This document shows positions 33,230 through 46,289 of a stretch of DNA of 64,000 bases, one piece after another. Position 1 is the first letter of the stretch. Each line of letters starts with the position of its first letter. The DNA lies in contig NC_034016.1 of assembly GCF_000346465.2 (NCBI RefSeq), forward strand, positions 16,404,063 to 16,468,062, written 5' to 3'. Made by a program: the position numbers and the translations under genes. This stretch comes from Prunus persica. Its lineage: Eukaryota > Streptophyta > Magnoliopsida > Rosales > Rosaceae. Under the pieces are notes generated by a model, which did no database searches, was not told where the DNA came from, and saw only the letters and a list, made by a program, of their open reading frames with translations.

Positions 33230-36200
33230 ATGAGATTGAAGGGCGAGATTCACAATCCTTGTTGCGACGAAGAAGAAGAGAAGGTGGCTGAGGAAAACGG
33301 CAGGGAATTGAATTCGATTGTCGGCGTTGGGATTTCTCCGCCTCCGAAACTCGTCGTTGGCTATGCCTTGACCTCCAAGAAGAAGAAGAGCTTCTTGCAG
33401 CCCAAACTTCTTGGCTTGGCGCGGTATGTTATATAGTACCATCAATCTTTTTACCATTCGACTCTGTCATTGCATAATTTTGTACACACACATACACATA
33501 TTTGTATCTTTGTGAATTTTGAAGCTTTGTGAGTTTTTTGTTATTGTAGTTTCCTTTTTCGGGTATCCAAAAGGTTTAGTCTTGTTTTCTAGTTTCAGTT
33601 TGTATCTCCTGCTTTATGAACAAACAAAAGAAGAAAAAAGAAAACAAGATAAAGAAAGTGGATTTTTGCTGCAGTGGTGTGTGATTGGGGGGTGGAGGGT
33701 GGGGGTGTGGGATATGGATGTTTTTGTCTATATCGTTTTGCTTTGACAATATTGACCATGGGCAAGTGTTTTTGCTTGGCTTTAGCGTACCAGCTTCTCC
33801 AGTGGGTATCTAGAATGTTGGTATTTGGTGCCCTTCACTCAGACAATTTTAAATGGGGAATATTCCACCAAATATACTCTTTGGGGTTAGTCCATTCAAT
33901 CAGGAACCCAAAGTCAATTCGTGGTGTTTGTTTCTGTTTTCCAAAACTTTCAAAAACACTAAAAGGTTTTTGCCACTTCTGTCTTACTGAGAATATTTAT
34001 TTGCTTTCTTGTCCCTCATCTTTTATGTAATTGCATAGATGATTTTTGGTGCAAGTGAGGCTTAACTATTACCCCCTCCCCTTTATAGGTGCGTTTACAT
34101 TTCTAGTTAGAATGAATTTTTTGTTGCCTAACTGTTTGTGTAGCAGATTAACTGCACATGTTATAGATATTTGTTTCTGCAATTATTGATTATGCTTCAT
34201 AGACAGACTCTTGACCAGTCGGCAACCATAACCTTGACTTTTTAGCTGCGCATGTTATAGAGATTTGTTTCTGCAATTGTTGAGTATAGCATTGCAAAAT
34301 TGCACATAAGTCCTTTAATTACTTGATTTTTTTTTAACAAGCTCAAGTTTTGTGCTTATAATTAAATGGAATTATTCGCTGTCTCCTGTCCTTCTACTTC
34401 CCTTTTAATGGTTCTTGGCTTTATTGATATTTGTCAAACTTTTATTTTATTTTTTGTATGTAAGTTAAGAAACCAAATAAATTTATTTAAAACTTATTAT
34501 GAAATATGAATATTGATGGATACGGACAACCTCCATAGCTCAAGTTTTGAAAATGCTTCAAACTATTTCAGCACACAATTTAGTAACAACTTTCACGGGT
34601 GCAGGAATATGGGAATATTCTTCATTGCAATTGATCTAAACAGGCCACTTTCAGATCAAGGCCCCTTTGATGTTGTTTTGCATAAGGTTAGTGGTCATAG
34701 ATTCTTTTAGACTATGTCATTCTCACTTGTGATAATTTCACTGTCTTAAAAGATTTTGTTTAAAAGGCTGCCTCTGGTTGTATGATTTGGAATCTTTAAT
34801 CATGCCATTCGATAAGTCCCTCCCCGCCTGTTTCACTAAATAATTTGCTCATCGTTTATCGACAAATATAGACCACATTATGAATATGTCTAATAAACCT
34901 TTGTTCTTTCCAGTTGGCAGGAAAAGAGTGGTCCGAGATTATTGAGGTTTGTCCATGCAAACCCCAATGCTTCTTGTCTTCCTTCTCCTTTGTCTTGTAT
35001 TGAATGTGAACTTGTGGTGTTGCATTTTCTTGCTGTACAACTTGTCAAATGATATAAAAGGTTGCTTTGTGTTAATGCTGGAAACTGAAGTTTGAAATGG
35101 TGGTAGTCAGTTAAAACCCAAATATCCTAGCCCTTAAAGTCATTTTTGTCTGACATAATTTGCGGTGTTTTTGCTCTCCTCATCATGAGTCTTGATCATA
35201 TTTAGATATTGGTGAGCTTGGTTGTAGAAAAAAAAAACATTTGTTCCTTTTTCTTCTTTGCATTTTCTTTCACATAGCTTTTCAGGGTACTATTGTTTGA
35301 TATTTGGCTTAGATGGTTTATTTTATTTGCTGAGGTCACGCAGAATCAATAGTCTGTGTCATATGTGTTTGTGTGGCCTTTATTCATAAGACCACTCTCC
35401 TACTTGCTATTGTAGGAGACATTAAACAGTGCTTTAAATTGATAATATAGGTATTTCTAATCCAATAAGTTGACATTAAAGAATGTTTCAACATCGCAAA
35501 CCTCTATTCTTTCCCGATATTTATGCTATAATCAAGTTTGATTTTAGCTTTGGGAAATATACTGACAATAGTTTAGAACTTAGTGGCAATGAACTGTATT
35601 AGAATCTTATATATAGTATATTGAAATTAAGTTAAAAAAAGAAAAAAAAAAAAAAAAACAAGTGGGCTGATCTCTATTTTGTACTTAAAAAAGAAAATAG
35701 AAACAAATCTCTTGCTAAAGAATTTGTTCATGTTGAGACGCTTGGAAATTATAGAATCTAATAAATTCTTTTTTCTATGTTGGAATGGTAGTGGCAGTAC
35801 CGTACATAAAAGGAATATTGAACGACCTAATGAAAGTAGGCTAGGTATGTAATTTCAATAACGTGTTTATCTATTTGCACCCAAAAAATTGATAAGCACA
35901 CGTATCGTCTCTCCACACTCTTTATTCAAATTCAAAAACTTTGGTTTTGCTCAGAGCACCATCATAATCCCTGAAATCTTCTTGGACATAGTTCTTTCCA
36001 ATCTCCAGTGTTATTACCACAAATCTGATGCCACCGGTGCTGGCACCATGACAGCCAAATAAGGTCACTGCTTGCTGGCCCCAACAGAGGCGAATGAGCA
36101 TGGCCAGCATTGGACACTGGCCTTGAAGTTTTTTTTGGGTCAGATTTAGTGCACTGGCTGGGTCTGGAACATTGGTCGGAGCTGTGTCAGCCAATAAGGC

Positions 36201-38964
36201 CTACACCAGTGCCATGGTCTTATATACTTCTATTTATTCTTTGTTGAGGTTAAAATAGTAATACAATTTTCATCAAAAGATAGGTGGGATTAGCATTTTC
36301 ATAGATGCAGCTAGAAGGGCAATGGTGTCTTTATAAAAATCACAATTCAAAGAGGCTGGCTTTTCATATGGTATATAGAGAATTTCTCTTATAAGCACAA
36401 GAGTATAAGAGAATGTTATATGAGAATGTGCATAGGAATGATCATATTCTTTTGCTTATTAGAAAAACCACTTTACTGATTGTGTACATGGACACATTTA
36501 GATCTGAACTGGCAATTGAGTTTGTTGTTTTGCTTGTTGGATGAAGTAACCTGGCATTCAATGTGACTTGTTACTGTCATGTCTTAAATATCACATGTGT
36601 TCCTATGAATCTTGTCCTCTCTTGACATGGTTAATGAAAAATGGTAAATTGGAGTTTTCCTGCTCTAGTAATAACCACTGACCCAAATATCTCTCTTTAC
36701 TCTGTTAGTTACTTTGTAATTGGGTGATGCTAAGTTCTGTGATTTCTGTATCATTGGGTGATGCTATGTTCTCTGATTCAAATATCTCTCTTTACTCTGT
36801 TAGTTACTTTGTAATTGTTCAAATCAGTTTGTGGGCTGAAACTCAGAAGCGTAAAATATCCGTAGTATTTCAGTTTCTGCTATATTGCATGACTAGAACT
36901 AAAGCCAAAGTTGAGGATTGCCTCTCTGGTTCAAACAAATAAAGACATGTATGTACCTTTTCAGTGGCAGACACCACATGCTAAATTTATATAAGTGCCA
37001 TTTTGCACACCACATAAACTTTTAGAAGTGCCACTTTGCATTTGCTCGACCCATAAGCATGTATGAATTGAAAATAACTTTCTACGTTATCCATACATCC
37101 AAAACCCAAGCATGCAGGGCAAAGATTTTTTTTTATGGGTTACATACATGATTTTTGAGGTGTATGAATCAACTTCCATTATCGTTGCAATTTCATATGA
37201 TAAATAGTGTGGGATAGGATTATGGCAAGCACTTCATTTCAAAGAATTTGTATGTTTTTTTAATGCCTTACTACTTTCTGTATAAAGTTTCTAAGCATAT
37301 CTGCAGCCTCGTGGGACTAGATCACGGAGGAATTTAAAGACTAGATCAGGAGGAGTCTAATAATGCATGTAGTAGATTATGAGGAGTTTGAATTATTTGG
37401 CAATTATTCTCTGCATTTTGATATACTTTTGTGCAATAGGTGCACTTATGCTGAATCTATCAAGTACTTAAAAAGATATTACGAGCTCTTTTTTGGTCTA
37501 TCCTTGATTTATGAAAATTCAATCTCATCTTCCCCATTAACCACCTGAGCAATATCCTGGGAACTTTTGCTCTGTCTTGGTGTTTTCTGAACAAGGTTTC
37601 ATTATTTGGTAACTGAAGTGCAGTTAATTTTACTGTGGCCTTACTTTTCCCCCTTTTTCCTTTTGAAGGATTACAGACAAAAACATCCAGAAGTAACTGT
37701 CCTTGATCCACCAAATGCAGTACAACATCTACACAGCCGCCAGTCCATGCTTCAGGGTGTGGCAGATCTGAATTTGTCCGACTGCCATGGTAATTATGTC
37801 CCTTTAATCTTTCATGCAAACTGTAAATTATATATTTTTGAGTCCCTGACCAATTTTTGTTCTGGCTCTTATAGGCAGGGTTGTTGTTCCAAAGCAGTTG
37901 ATTGTTACAAAAGATCCATTATCTATTCCTAATGAAGTTGATAAAGCTGGGCTCAAATTGCCGCTGGGTACTGTTACTTTATCTTTCTCTGGCGTGTGCG
38001 TGGGGTGTGTTTTCAGGAGCATTACTTTTGCTTTAAGTGTTAGGACACTGTTTCCGCATCTGAATGAAATGGGTTACATATAATACTAGCTTCTACATAC
38101 CCAAGTGATTGTTGCACAAGGATTAACTGATACGGCCTATTGATCCTCTGGATCTCCGTGGATAATGTTTGCTTTGTAGAATGGTATGTATAGCCATCTT
38201 GATTCGCAGGAGGCAGGCTTCTTTCAGCAATTTGGTAGGGGAGATATGTTGTCGACTAATGCAGTCTGATGAATCCTGACTTGGATGTTGATTTCTGTTT
38301 ATTTTGTAATTCAGTTGCTAAACCGCTACTTGTGGATGGTAGTGCCAAGTCACATGAACTATTTCTTGCTTACGACCAATGCTCACTCTCAGAACTTGAA
38401 CCTCCGTTGGTTCTGCAGGAGTTTGTAAATCATGGTATAGTGTGGTTAACTGATGCATGAATACTATCATTTCTTTTTCAATCACTTCGTAGTTCTAATA
38501 AAACAATTTTCAACCCTTTCCTGTTCGCCTCATTGTAGGTGGTGTTCTCTTTAAAGTTTATATTGTTGGGGAAGCCATAAAGGTTGTCAGGCGTTTCTCT
38601 CTTCCTAATATCAGTAAACGTGAACTAGAAAAACTTGCTGGTGTGTTCCGTTTCCCCAGGGTTTCATGTGCTGCAGCTTCAGCAGATGATGCAGACCTGG
38701 ACCCCAGCATTGCTGGTAAGATCATTTAACAATATTATACTTAATATATTGGTGGTTATGAATAAAGCTGATTCCCTGTTTTCTCAAACGAACTGTTAAG
38801 ACTTTTCTCAGTGACCAAATGCAGTTTTAGTAATATATTTATGTTGCAACACAAAACTGCCTTATCCACGGCCTTGTTTAATTTAAAATTGCACGTTTGT
38901 TGCAGAACTTCCTGAACGACCTTTGTTAGAGAACCTTGCAAGGCAGCTCCGCCAACGATTGGTG

Positions 38965-39013
<49 letters not shown>

Positions 39014-39228
39014 CTGATGGTTGTTATTAGTTCCTCCTGACTATGTTACTTTTTAAAGGGCCTCCGGTTATTCAATGTTGATATGATCCGAGAGCACGGG
39101 ACAAAGGATGTCTTTTATGTCATTGACATCAACTACTTTCCTGGTAAGTTTAATTTGTATGTATTTAGTCTATATCTGGTTTATGTCAGTTAAAATACAT
39201 GTTTTGAAATTCAAATTTGAATCTAGGA

Positions 39229-39293
<65 letters not shown>

Positions 39294-39969
39294 GTAGCCT
39301 GGTTGAGTACAGAGAATTATATACATCATGGGATTTTGACATCCCTACCCTTATCTGATGTTAAAAACGAACCCCTTTCAAATGACTATATGTGTTTTCC
39401 GTTTTTTCTTTTTCTTTTCCTCAATATCTGTGGAGGATACAGCTTCCTGGCTGCATATAATCGTATATTTCTATTATAATTCAACATGCAACTTCAATTT
39501 TCAGGATTTTAATTATTTACATTCCCTGGGGAAGCCAAACATCCAACAACAGTGTGTAATAATTTTTCTAGCTCTTACAGGGTAACATTTATGTGGGCAA
39601 TTTAGGATACTTCTTAAATACCAACATAGGACAAATAAAAAACGAGCCATAAGTAGTGAACTAAGGAAGAAGCATCCAGACCAAAAAAAATAATGAAGAA
39701 GGTGCCAGTTCTTTTAGCCCCTCATAAAAAATTATGCCATAAATTGAGATTCTTGTCTTCAAGAATGCTTTTTCAGTAATCGTTGTGTCCTCATCACGTT
39801 CACCTAATCTACTGCCCGTTGACAATTGCAAAGTTTCGCTGGTGTTTAGTTGAACTTTTTGGGAAAACAAATTGCAGGTTACGGCAAAATGCCAGACTAT
39901 GAACACATATTTACAGATTTCCTGCTAAGCCTTGTTCAGAGCAAGCATAAGAAGAGACCTGCTACTTAA
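33230..39969 (+). CDS. ITPK: Inositol-tetrakisphosphate 1-kinase (ITPK2/ITPK3-like)
   Basis: Ten exons join in frame (33230-33423, 34605-34686, 34914-34946, 37669-37789, 37875-37967, 38315-38434, 38539-38715, 38906-38961, 39059-39143, 39878-39969), giving 350 residues. Landmarks in order: MRLKGEI start, [98 protein letters not shown], the ATP-grasp metal-binding end [20 protein letters not shown], and a basic C-terminus KHKKRPAT. The family phosphorylates inositol polyphosphates (for example InsP3/InsP4, and InsP6 to InsP7 in some plant members) with an ATP-grasp fold in the cytosol or nucleus. All borders are GT-AG and the frame is intact, so it is a functional gene. Intron 3 is 2.7 kb; introns 8 and 9 carry (TC)n and (TGTC)n tracts. 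Confidence 0.96.
36684..36817. repeat. Local tandem duplication in ITPK intron 3
   Basis: A 39-base segment starting CAAATATCTCTCTTTACTCT occurs identically at 36684-36722 and 36779-36817, 95 bases apart. Between them GGGTGATGCTA-type sequence is itself repeated at about 36721 and 36756, so two nested duplications occurred. Confidence 0.85.
38966..39009. repeat. (TC)n microsatellite in ITPK intron 8
   Basis: About 22 TC units begin four bases after the GT donor at 38962 and fill almost half of the 97-bp intron. Confidence 0.95.
39230..39296. repeat. (TGTC)n-(TC)n compound microsatellite in ITPK intron 9
   Basis: About seven TGTC units run directly into about fourteen TC units, a compound tract likely to vary between individuals. 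Confidence 0.95.
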
Positions 39970-40334
39970 TCATTGCCACAACCCACTGTATATGATGTTT
40001 CTTGCAAGCAGATGTAGGCCTCCTTGGAACTTGAGGAACGGTCACACCCTGTTTTAACTTCTGTAATTACCGATTGGTACGAAATTCCCTTTGCTTAAGT
40101 CTCTCCAATGTACAGAAGGTTCTTGCTAGGCCTATAAAAATTCTACTACATTGTGTTGTTTCTAGGCTGAAAAGTAGCAAATGCCTCCTGTACGTGTAAA
40201 CTTCCATTTTAACAAATGAAATCATCACCACCCAGTTCATGTGGGGGCGTTTACAGATTCTCTCTTCTCGTAAAGGGGTGCCACCCTTCCCCTCTCCGTT
40301 TTCACCATTTTCAGTTGGCTTGTGTTTGTAGTTT

Positions 40335-40430
40335 TTGAGGATGTATTCAATTAAGATTTTAAAAGAGTTTTATGTTAATTGATGGAATCTTACATAAATT
40401 TTGATAGAAACTACATGTACAATTTTGTTT
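40335..40430. repeat. Copy of a transposon terminus
   Basis: GGATGTATTCAATTAAGATT at about 40340 repeats the TIR of the element at 13690-15142. Only one end is recognisable here, followed by a related AT-rich stretch. Confidence 0.55.
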
Positions 40431-42580
40431 GATCTTTGAAGTAGAAAGATTCAGATTCGATCGGAGGTCCGTTGATCCAATCTGAACCAATTAAAATTCA
40501 TCACAAAAATCGTAGTCGAGACAAGAAATGAATAGTTGCACACTAGACTAGCTAAGGGCTGTTCTCGGGGTCTGCGGGAGAGATGGAATGGCAGCAAGGC
40601 TAGTTTCACACTAGAATTTGACTTGGCAAATTGAAGCATTTTAATCTGTTGTGAAATTATTATAAATCCGGACACGACTCCTTTATAATCATAAAAGCTT
40701 ATGTCTAACACATTACATTTTTTTCTCATGAATCTCGATGAGTAATCAAACCACAAATTACAGAGGGACATCAAACCAAACCCCACCAAAGAGAACCCAA
40801 AAAAAAAAAATAAGAAAAAAAAAGAAACAATAAAAGTAAGAAAAAAAAAATTCATGCGAAACAAGAGTAAAACATAACATAACATGAACTCTCATTGTAA
40901 TTTGTGGAGTTTTTACGGCTCCTAAAACAAATACATTATGGATTTTGGACTTTGAACCATGGGATTTTAGGCTTACTGTGTTGATTTGGACATTGTGGTG
41001 TTTCAAAGTTGGATTTATTTTCCCTTTTTAATTTTCAGTAAACATAGTTGAAGATTGGGATTTTGATTGATTTTCACTATTGGGGGTTTGAAGTTTGGAT
41101 TTTGTCATTTTAAGGTTTGATGCGTGAATTTTAGCATTTGAGATTTGAGTTTGGGGAATGGGGAATGGGTTTTGGGTTTTTTGAAATTTTGAGTTTGGAT
41201 TTTGGCATTTTAAAGTTTGAGATGTGAATTCTATCATTTGAGATTGGGGTTTGGATTATGAATTATGAATTATTGTTGTTTTGGATTTGTTTCAACGTTT
41301 TGCAATGTTCAACGTTTGGTGAATGGATTTTGACTTTTGGGCATTTGGAGTTTTGATTTGGATTGTTAGATTGGAGATGTGTTGAGATTGGCGTTAGGAG
41401 AATACATTTTGAATTTTTCAAGTTTGGAATTTGGATTTTGGAATTTTAAATTTTGGAATTTCGAGTTTTTTGTTTTTTGTTTTTTTTTTTTTGGGATCGT
41501 CGTAATCAATCCGAGTTCATTAAAATTCCAAAAATGGGAAAGAAACAAACAGATAATACAAGCATAGAGAAGATTAGACTAAAATCAACACAATGTACTA
41601 GTACGTAGTAAAACAATCTTCCCCGTCTCAAAATCAATACCAAATACAACACAAAGCCATCGTCATCACCAAGGAGATGGAGACCGCATTATTAAGGCCA
41701 CAAAAAAGTGAATACACAACCAACACATGGGACAACACCGCAACACATAGAGACTCATCGATCATCCACCAAGAAGAAAAGCTCCTCAATAACTAGAAAC
41801 ACCTCAGCACCAGAGCAATCTGCCAAAAGTCACAATCTTCAAGACACCAAAATCTGCCACCGCACTTAAGAGAAAACAACAACCCATCACAACACCCACG
41901 TATATACCAAAAGGCCAACACCCATAATATTTAGAGCATTGGTGCAAGCACCAGAGCAAGAAGGTTTGGGATGTGAACTCAAGCATTTGAGATTGGAGTT
42001 TGGAGAATGGATTTTGAATTTTAGGGTTTTGGATTTGGCATTTCAAGTTTGAAATGTGCATATTGGGGTTTGAAGATGAATTTTGAAAATTTGGATTTCG
42101 AGTTTGAGTTTTTGCATTTTAAGGTTTGGGATGTGAACTCAAGCATTTGAGATTGAGTTTTGGAAAATGAATTTTGAATTTTTAGGGTTTTGGAATGTGC
42201 AATCTAACATATGAGATTGGGCTTTAGAGGATGAATTTTGACTTTTTGGGGATTGGAGTTTGGATTTTGGCATTTTAAGGCTTGGGATGTGATGTTTAGC
42301 ATTTGAGATTAGGGATTAGGATGTAAACTTTAACAGTTGAGATTGGGGTTTGGGATTTCAGGGCAAACCCAAAAATGCCAAAATACATAAGCTCAAAATG
42401 CGAAAATCTAAACTCAAAACCCTAAAAAGTCAAAACCCACTCTCCAGACCCCAATCTCGAATGCTAAACATCACATCCTAAACCTTAAAATGCCAAAATC
42501 TAAACTTCAAACCCTAAAAGTTCTGAGTCCATTTTCCAAACCCCAATCTTAAGTGCTAGAATTTACAAAAACTTTAAAAT

Positions 42581-42813
42581 TAGAGCTGGCAATATTGTAC
42601 ACGACACGAATTCGCACGAAAAATTCAGTATTCAAGTTTGAGTTATTGTGTCGTGTTGATTTCGTTTGACCCGTTAGCCATCCGTTAAGTTAATGGGTTA
42701 TTTCGGTGCCCATTTGCGAATACACAAACCAACCAGTTAAGTAGGGGTAATTGTGTAATTTTCAATTCTAAAAAATCCCTCATGTTCAGCGTTCTCTCTT
42801 CCAAAATTCACTC

Positions 42814-42882
<69 letters not shown>

Positions 42883-43392
42883 CATACACTCCAAACTATT
42901 GCTGATACTCCTCTTATTCTCGGAACACAATCGCGAATACCGATTCTTAGCAACCAACCTGTAGGACTAGATAACTCTCATTTTTACTGGCTGTCTATGA
43001 AGGATGCTGTGAAGATCACCTGCAATCTCCCATTCTTTCCTTTCTTAACTCTTTGTTTCCTCCTTAATGTCCTCTCTCTTGATGTTGGTTGTTTAATGGA
43101 ATGTCTTTGGCTCAAGAAAGAAATACCCAGATTCACACACGGTGGTTTTTTATTTTTATTTTTTTAAATTTTGTCAGTTTTAATTTTTCATTTATTTAAT
43201 TTTTTCAGTTTTAATTTTTTAATTTTTATTATTTATTATTAACGAGTGAAATGGGTCGTATCGTGTGATTCGCGAATTGTAACGGGTCGTGTTCGTGTTT
43301 AATATTTTTCACACGTTTTCTTAACGGGTCGTGTTGTGTTAACCCGTTAAGAAAAGCAGGTTGACACGAACACGACACGAATGCCAGATCTA
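42581..43392. mobile_element. Non-autonomous TIR element, 812 bp
   Basis: Left terminus TAGAGCTGGCAATATTGTAC and right terminus CACGAATGCCAGATCTA form imperfect TIRs (TAGANCTGGCA), with CACGACACGAA shared inside each end. Sub-terminal AACGGGTCGTGT units are repeated near the right end. The flanks show CTTTAAAAT (42572-42580) and CTTAAAAT (43393-43400), a target duplication of 8-9 bases with one indel. It is inserted in the minisatellite domain. An inner (TC)n(TA)n tract lies at 42818-42878. Confidence 0.7.
42818..42878. repeat. (TC)n-(TA)n compound microsatellite
   Basis: About 17 TC units run directly into about 13 TA units, inside the 812-bp TIR element. Confidence 0.95.
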
Positions 43393-44175
43393 CTTAAAAT
43401 GCCATAATAAAAAGCCAAAAACTTCTCCAAACCAAACCTCAAATGCAAGAATTCACATTGCAAACCTTAAAAAAAGTCAAAATCCAAACTCAAATTTCCA
43501 AAAAGTCAAAATCCATTCTCCAAACTCCAATCTCAAATGCTGAAATTCGCATCTCAACCCTGTCAAAATCCAAATTCTAAATTGCATATCCCGAAAAGTC
43601 AAAATCTATTCTCCAAACCCCAACAATAGATGTTAGATTGCACATCCCAAACCTTGAAGTACCAAATCTAAAAGCACACAAATTTAAAATCCATTATCCA
43701 AACCCCAATCTCATATTCTCTGTTCATACCCCAAACCTTAAAATGCTAAATCTGAAACTTGAAACCCTAAAGATTCAAAATCCATTTTCCAAACCCAATC
43801 TCAAATACTTCAATTCATATCCAAAATCTTAAAATGCTAAACACCAATTCCAACCTGACACCCGAAACTCAAAATGGAAAAACACAAGCTTGAAACTCCA
43901 AAAATCTCAAGATCCTTCTTTAAACCCCAATCTTGAATGCTAGAAATAACATCTGAAACTTCAGCATACCAAAATCCAAACTCCAAACAGCAAAAAGTCC
44001 AAATCTATGCTCCAAGCCCCAATATGAAGAGATAAAATTGACACCTCAACCCTTAATATGCCAAAAGCCAAAAACTACAAACCCCAGAAAGTCAAAGTTC
44101 ATTCTAGGAACCCTAATCTTAAATGATATACTTCACATCCTAAACCTTAAATATGCCAAAACCTAAACTCTAAAT

Positions 44176-44760
44176 TAGGGATGACAACGAGTTGAGTAGG
44201 GGTCGGGTATGACAATACTATCCTCGTCCCCGCTCTCCATCCCTGCCCCCCGTACCCGAATGCATCCCCGTTTAATAGGTTTCGGGGAATCCCCATCCCC
44301 GTCCCCGTCTCCATAGGGGGACTATCCCCCATACCAACCCCGAATCCCAGAATTTTTTTGCATAAAAAAATATTTGTCATACATTTTAACATTAAGTTTC
44401 ATATTAAATTATCATTTAACACATCCAAATTAACTATCAAGTTTAACTCAACTATTCAAAATCATATCAATATGAAGTTCCATAGAAGATTAGGAAGAAT
44501 TAGGAGATGGAGGTTAACATATGGTTAAACATAAACATTACAATTATATATTTATTCATTTAAGTATAAACATATATATTTTTCGGTCTGGTTCGGGGGA
44601 TGAGAACATCAATACCAACCCCTCCTCATACCTGTCAAGGATTTTTCAAGTTCGGGGATCCCTGTACTCGATACCTGTTTGGCCCCGAAATCTCCCCCCG
44701 TTAGAGTCGGGGACCCAACAAGGACCCGCCCCTGCAGGGCAGGGATTTTTGTCATCCCTA
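44176..44760. mobile_element. hAT-like MITE, 585 bp, with 8-bp target duplication
   Basis: The element begins TAGGGATGACAA and ends TTGTCATCCCTA, perfect 12-bp TIRs. It is flanked by CTCTAAAT (44168-44175) and CTCTAAAC (44761-44768), an 8-bp target duplication with one mismatch, as hAT elements produce. The sub-terminal regions are full of short GGGGA/TCCCC runs. No transposase. It sits inside the minisatellite domain, so that domain is older. Confidence 0.88.
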
Positions 44761-44810
44761 CTCTAAACCCCAAAAGTCAAAATGGTAAAATCCGAAATCT
44801 AAACCTAATC

Positions 44811-46289
44811 AATTTAGTTTGTACAAAAGGATCCATACATGACAAATGCCCAAACATATTATTGAAAAAAAAAATAAAATCCAAAACTAGGTTGAAGGAC
44901 TTTTTAAAAATAAAACAAAAAATAAAAGCATCTCTTCAATGCATAAAACATATCATTACTCTGTTAAAATGCGTTTTTCAAGTAAACAATGACCCGAGCT
45001 CTTAAGGAACGTGTCATTATCATGCCAACTCATACCGCGCCTTGTACGATAAGACTCAATCTAAATAAATAAATAAATAAAAATTCTTACCAACGTTAGG
45101 TCATTATGCTATCACAAGCCAATCACGTATTGTCTTACGTTTTAACTTTCTCACATGACACTGTTTGATTAGCTTAGAAAACTACCACAACATCCGCTTT
45201 GCATGAAAGTTCTTCTCCAATGCAAATACTTTATTATACCTATGCATTCATATCGCATATGATTAATTCGAGCGATATGAAAGTCATAATTCTCAACATG
45301 TCAGGTCCATATCTGACTACAAGGATCAAGGACTAATAATGCAAGTGTCAATGTAGCATCAAAAGAGACCCTTTCAAAATAGATTAGCCATACAGAGAAA
45401 TGAGGCGCGATCAATGTCAATGTACCATCAATTAGTTAATGGGCCAAATCATGCCAGGATCAGCTGGGCCAGCATCAAATCCTAAGTAGCCAAGTAGGCC
45501 CCGAAGTAAACGATGAGTCTTTTCAAATATTTTTTTTTTCTGCCTGAATGTTTTGATTGTTGTAAAGGTTTTTGTGTGGAGCCCATAAGTTGGAAGCATT
45601 CACATGCATGGTTACTAGAGAAAATAGAGTGAAATTTGAGAGTGAGAGAACTTATTAGAAGAGTTTTATCTGAGGGAGAAAGTTCTATCAATGTAAAACC
45701 ACTAGTGCTAATACAATTCCACTCTCAATATTCAGTAGTACTTTCCATACTCTAATTATTTTTATAACATTGATATTATTTTTAAGAAGACAGTATCAAG
45801 AAGTATTCGCATCAAGTAAGCTCCTTGTCATATGAGTTTGCACAAAATTCTTTAAAAAAAATATATAAGATAAAAAATACATTTTTATTTTTGTTCTGAA
45901 ATAAGGATGCTTTATGGGTAAAAACAGGCAAATGAATGTGAAAGTGACGTTCTTGTGAAGCAAAGCTTTACTTAGGTCACGACTAACTTATATAAAGATG
46001 CAATGATAATCAAACAAAACCGGTCTTGCACTTCAAAACATTTGGGTACTTGGATAGAAAAGATTCTCTAGTTATAATGAAAGTTATTATTTACACAAAT
46101 ACTGTTTGTAGAACTACAAGAGGTTTAATTCGCCTATGGCTATCAGCTACTTTATACAAAAGTAAAGATTGGTTGGTGCATATACTACAAGAATAACTGA
46201 AAAAGCAAACTTCTTAGGTCTAGCTGTGGCTCACAAATATGTACAAAGTATATATACATATACACGTTATGTACAGTCGACTGATGCGC
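44811..46289. other. Gene-free spacer and TOR 3' UTR
   Basis: AT-rich sequence with an (AAAT)n-like run near 45062-45080. The part nearest 46289 is probably the 3' UTR of the minus-strand TOR gene. No other gene was recognised. Confidence 0.45.

Larger units (their letters stand above)
41040..44810. repeat. Degenerate minisatellite domain with polarity switch
   Basis: Roughly 93-base degenerate units fill this domain. On the plus strand from 41040 to about 42365 they read like GTTTGGATTTTGGCATTTTA, then GGGATGTGAATTCTAGCATT, then TGAGATTGGGGTTTGGAGAA. From about 42365 to 44175, and again at 44761-44810, the same units appear in reverse complement (CAAACCCTAAAAAG, CCAAACCCCAATCTCAAATG, TTCACATCCCAAACCTTAAA). 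The result is a giant imperfect palindrome with strongly G/T-rich then C/A-rich strands. Two MITE-like elements (42581-43392, 44176-44760) and an unidentified insertion at about 41480-41945 interrupt it. There is no coding potential. Confidence 0.8.

Noticed and set aside
32750..40000. Functional clustering of ITPK with TOR
   Set aside because: Both belong to signalling pathways, but they are 6 kb apart with repeats between them and converge. Gene order in plants gives no operon-type evidence, so I treat it as coincidence.
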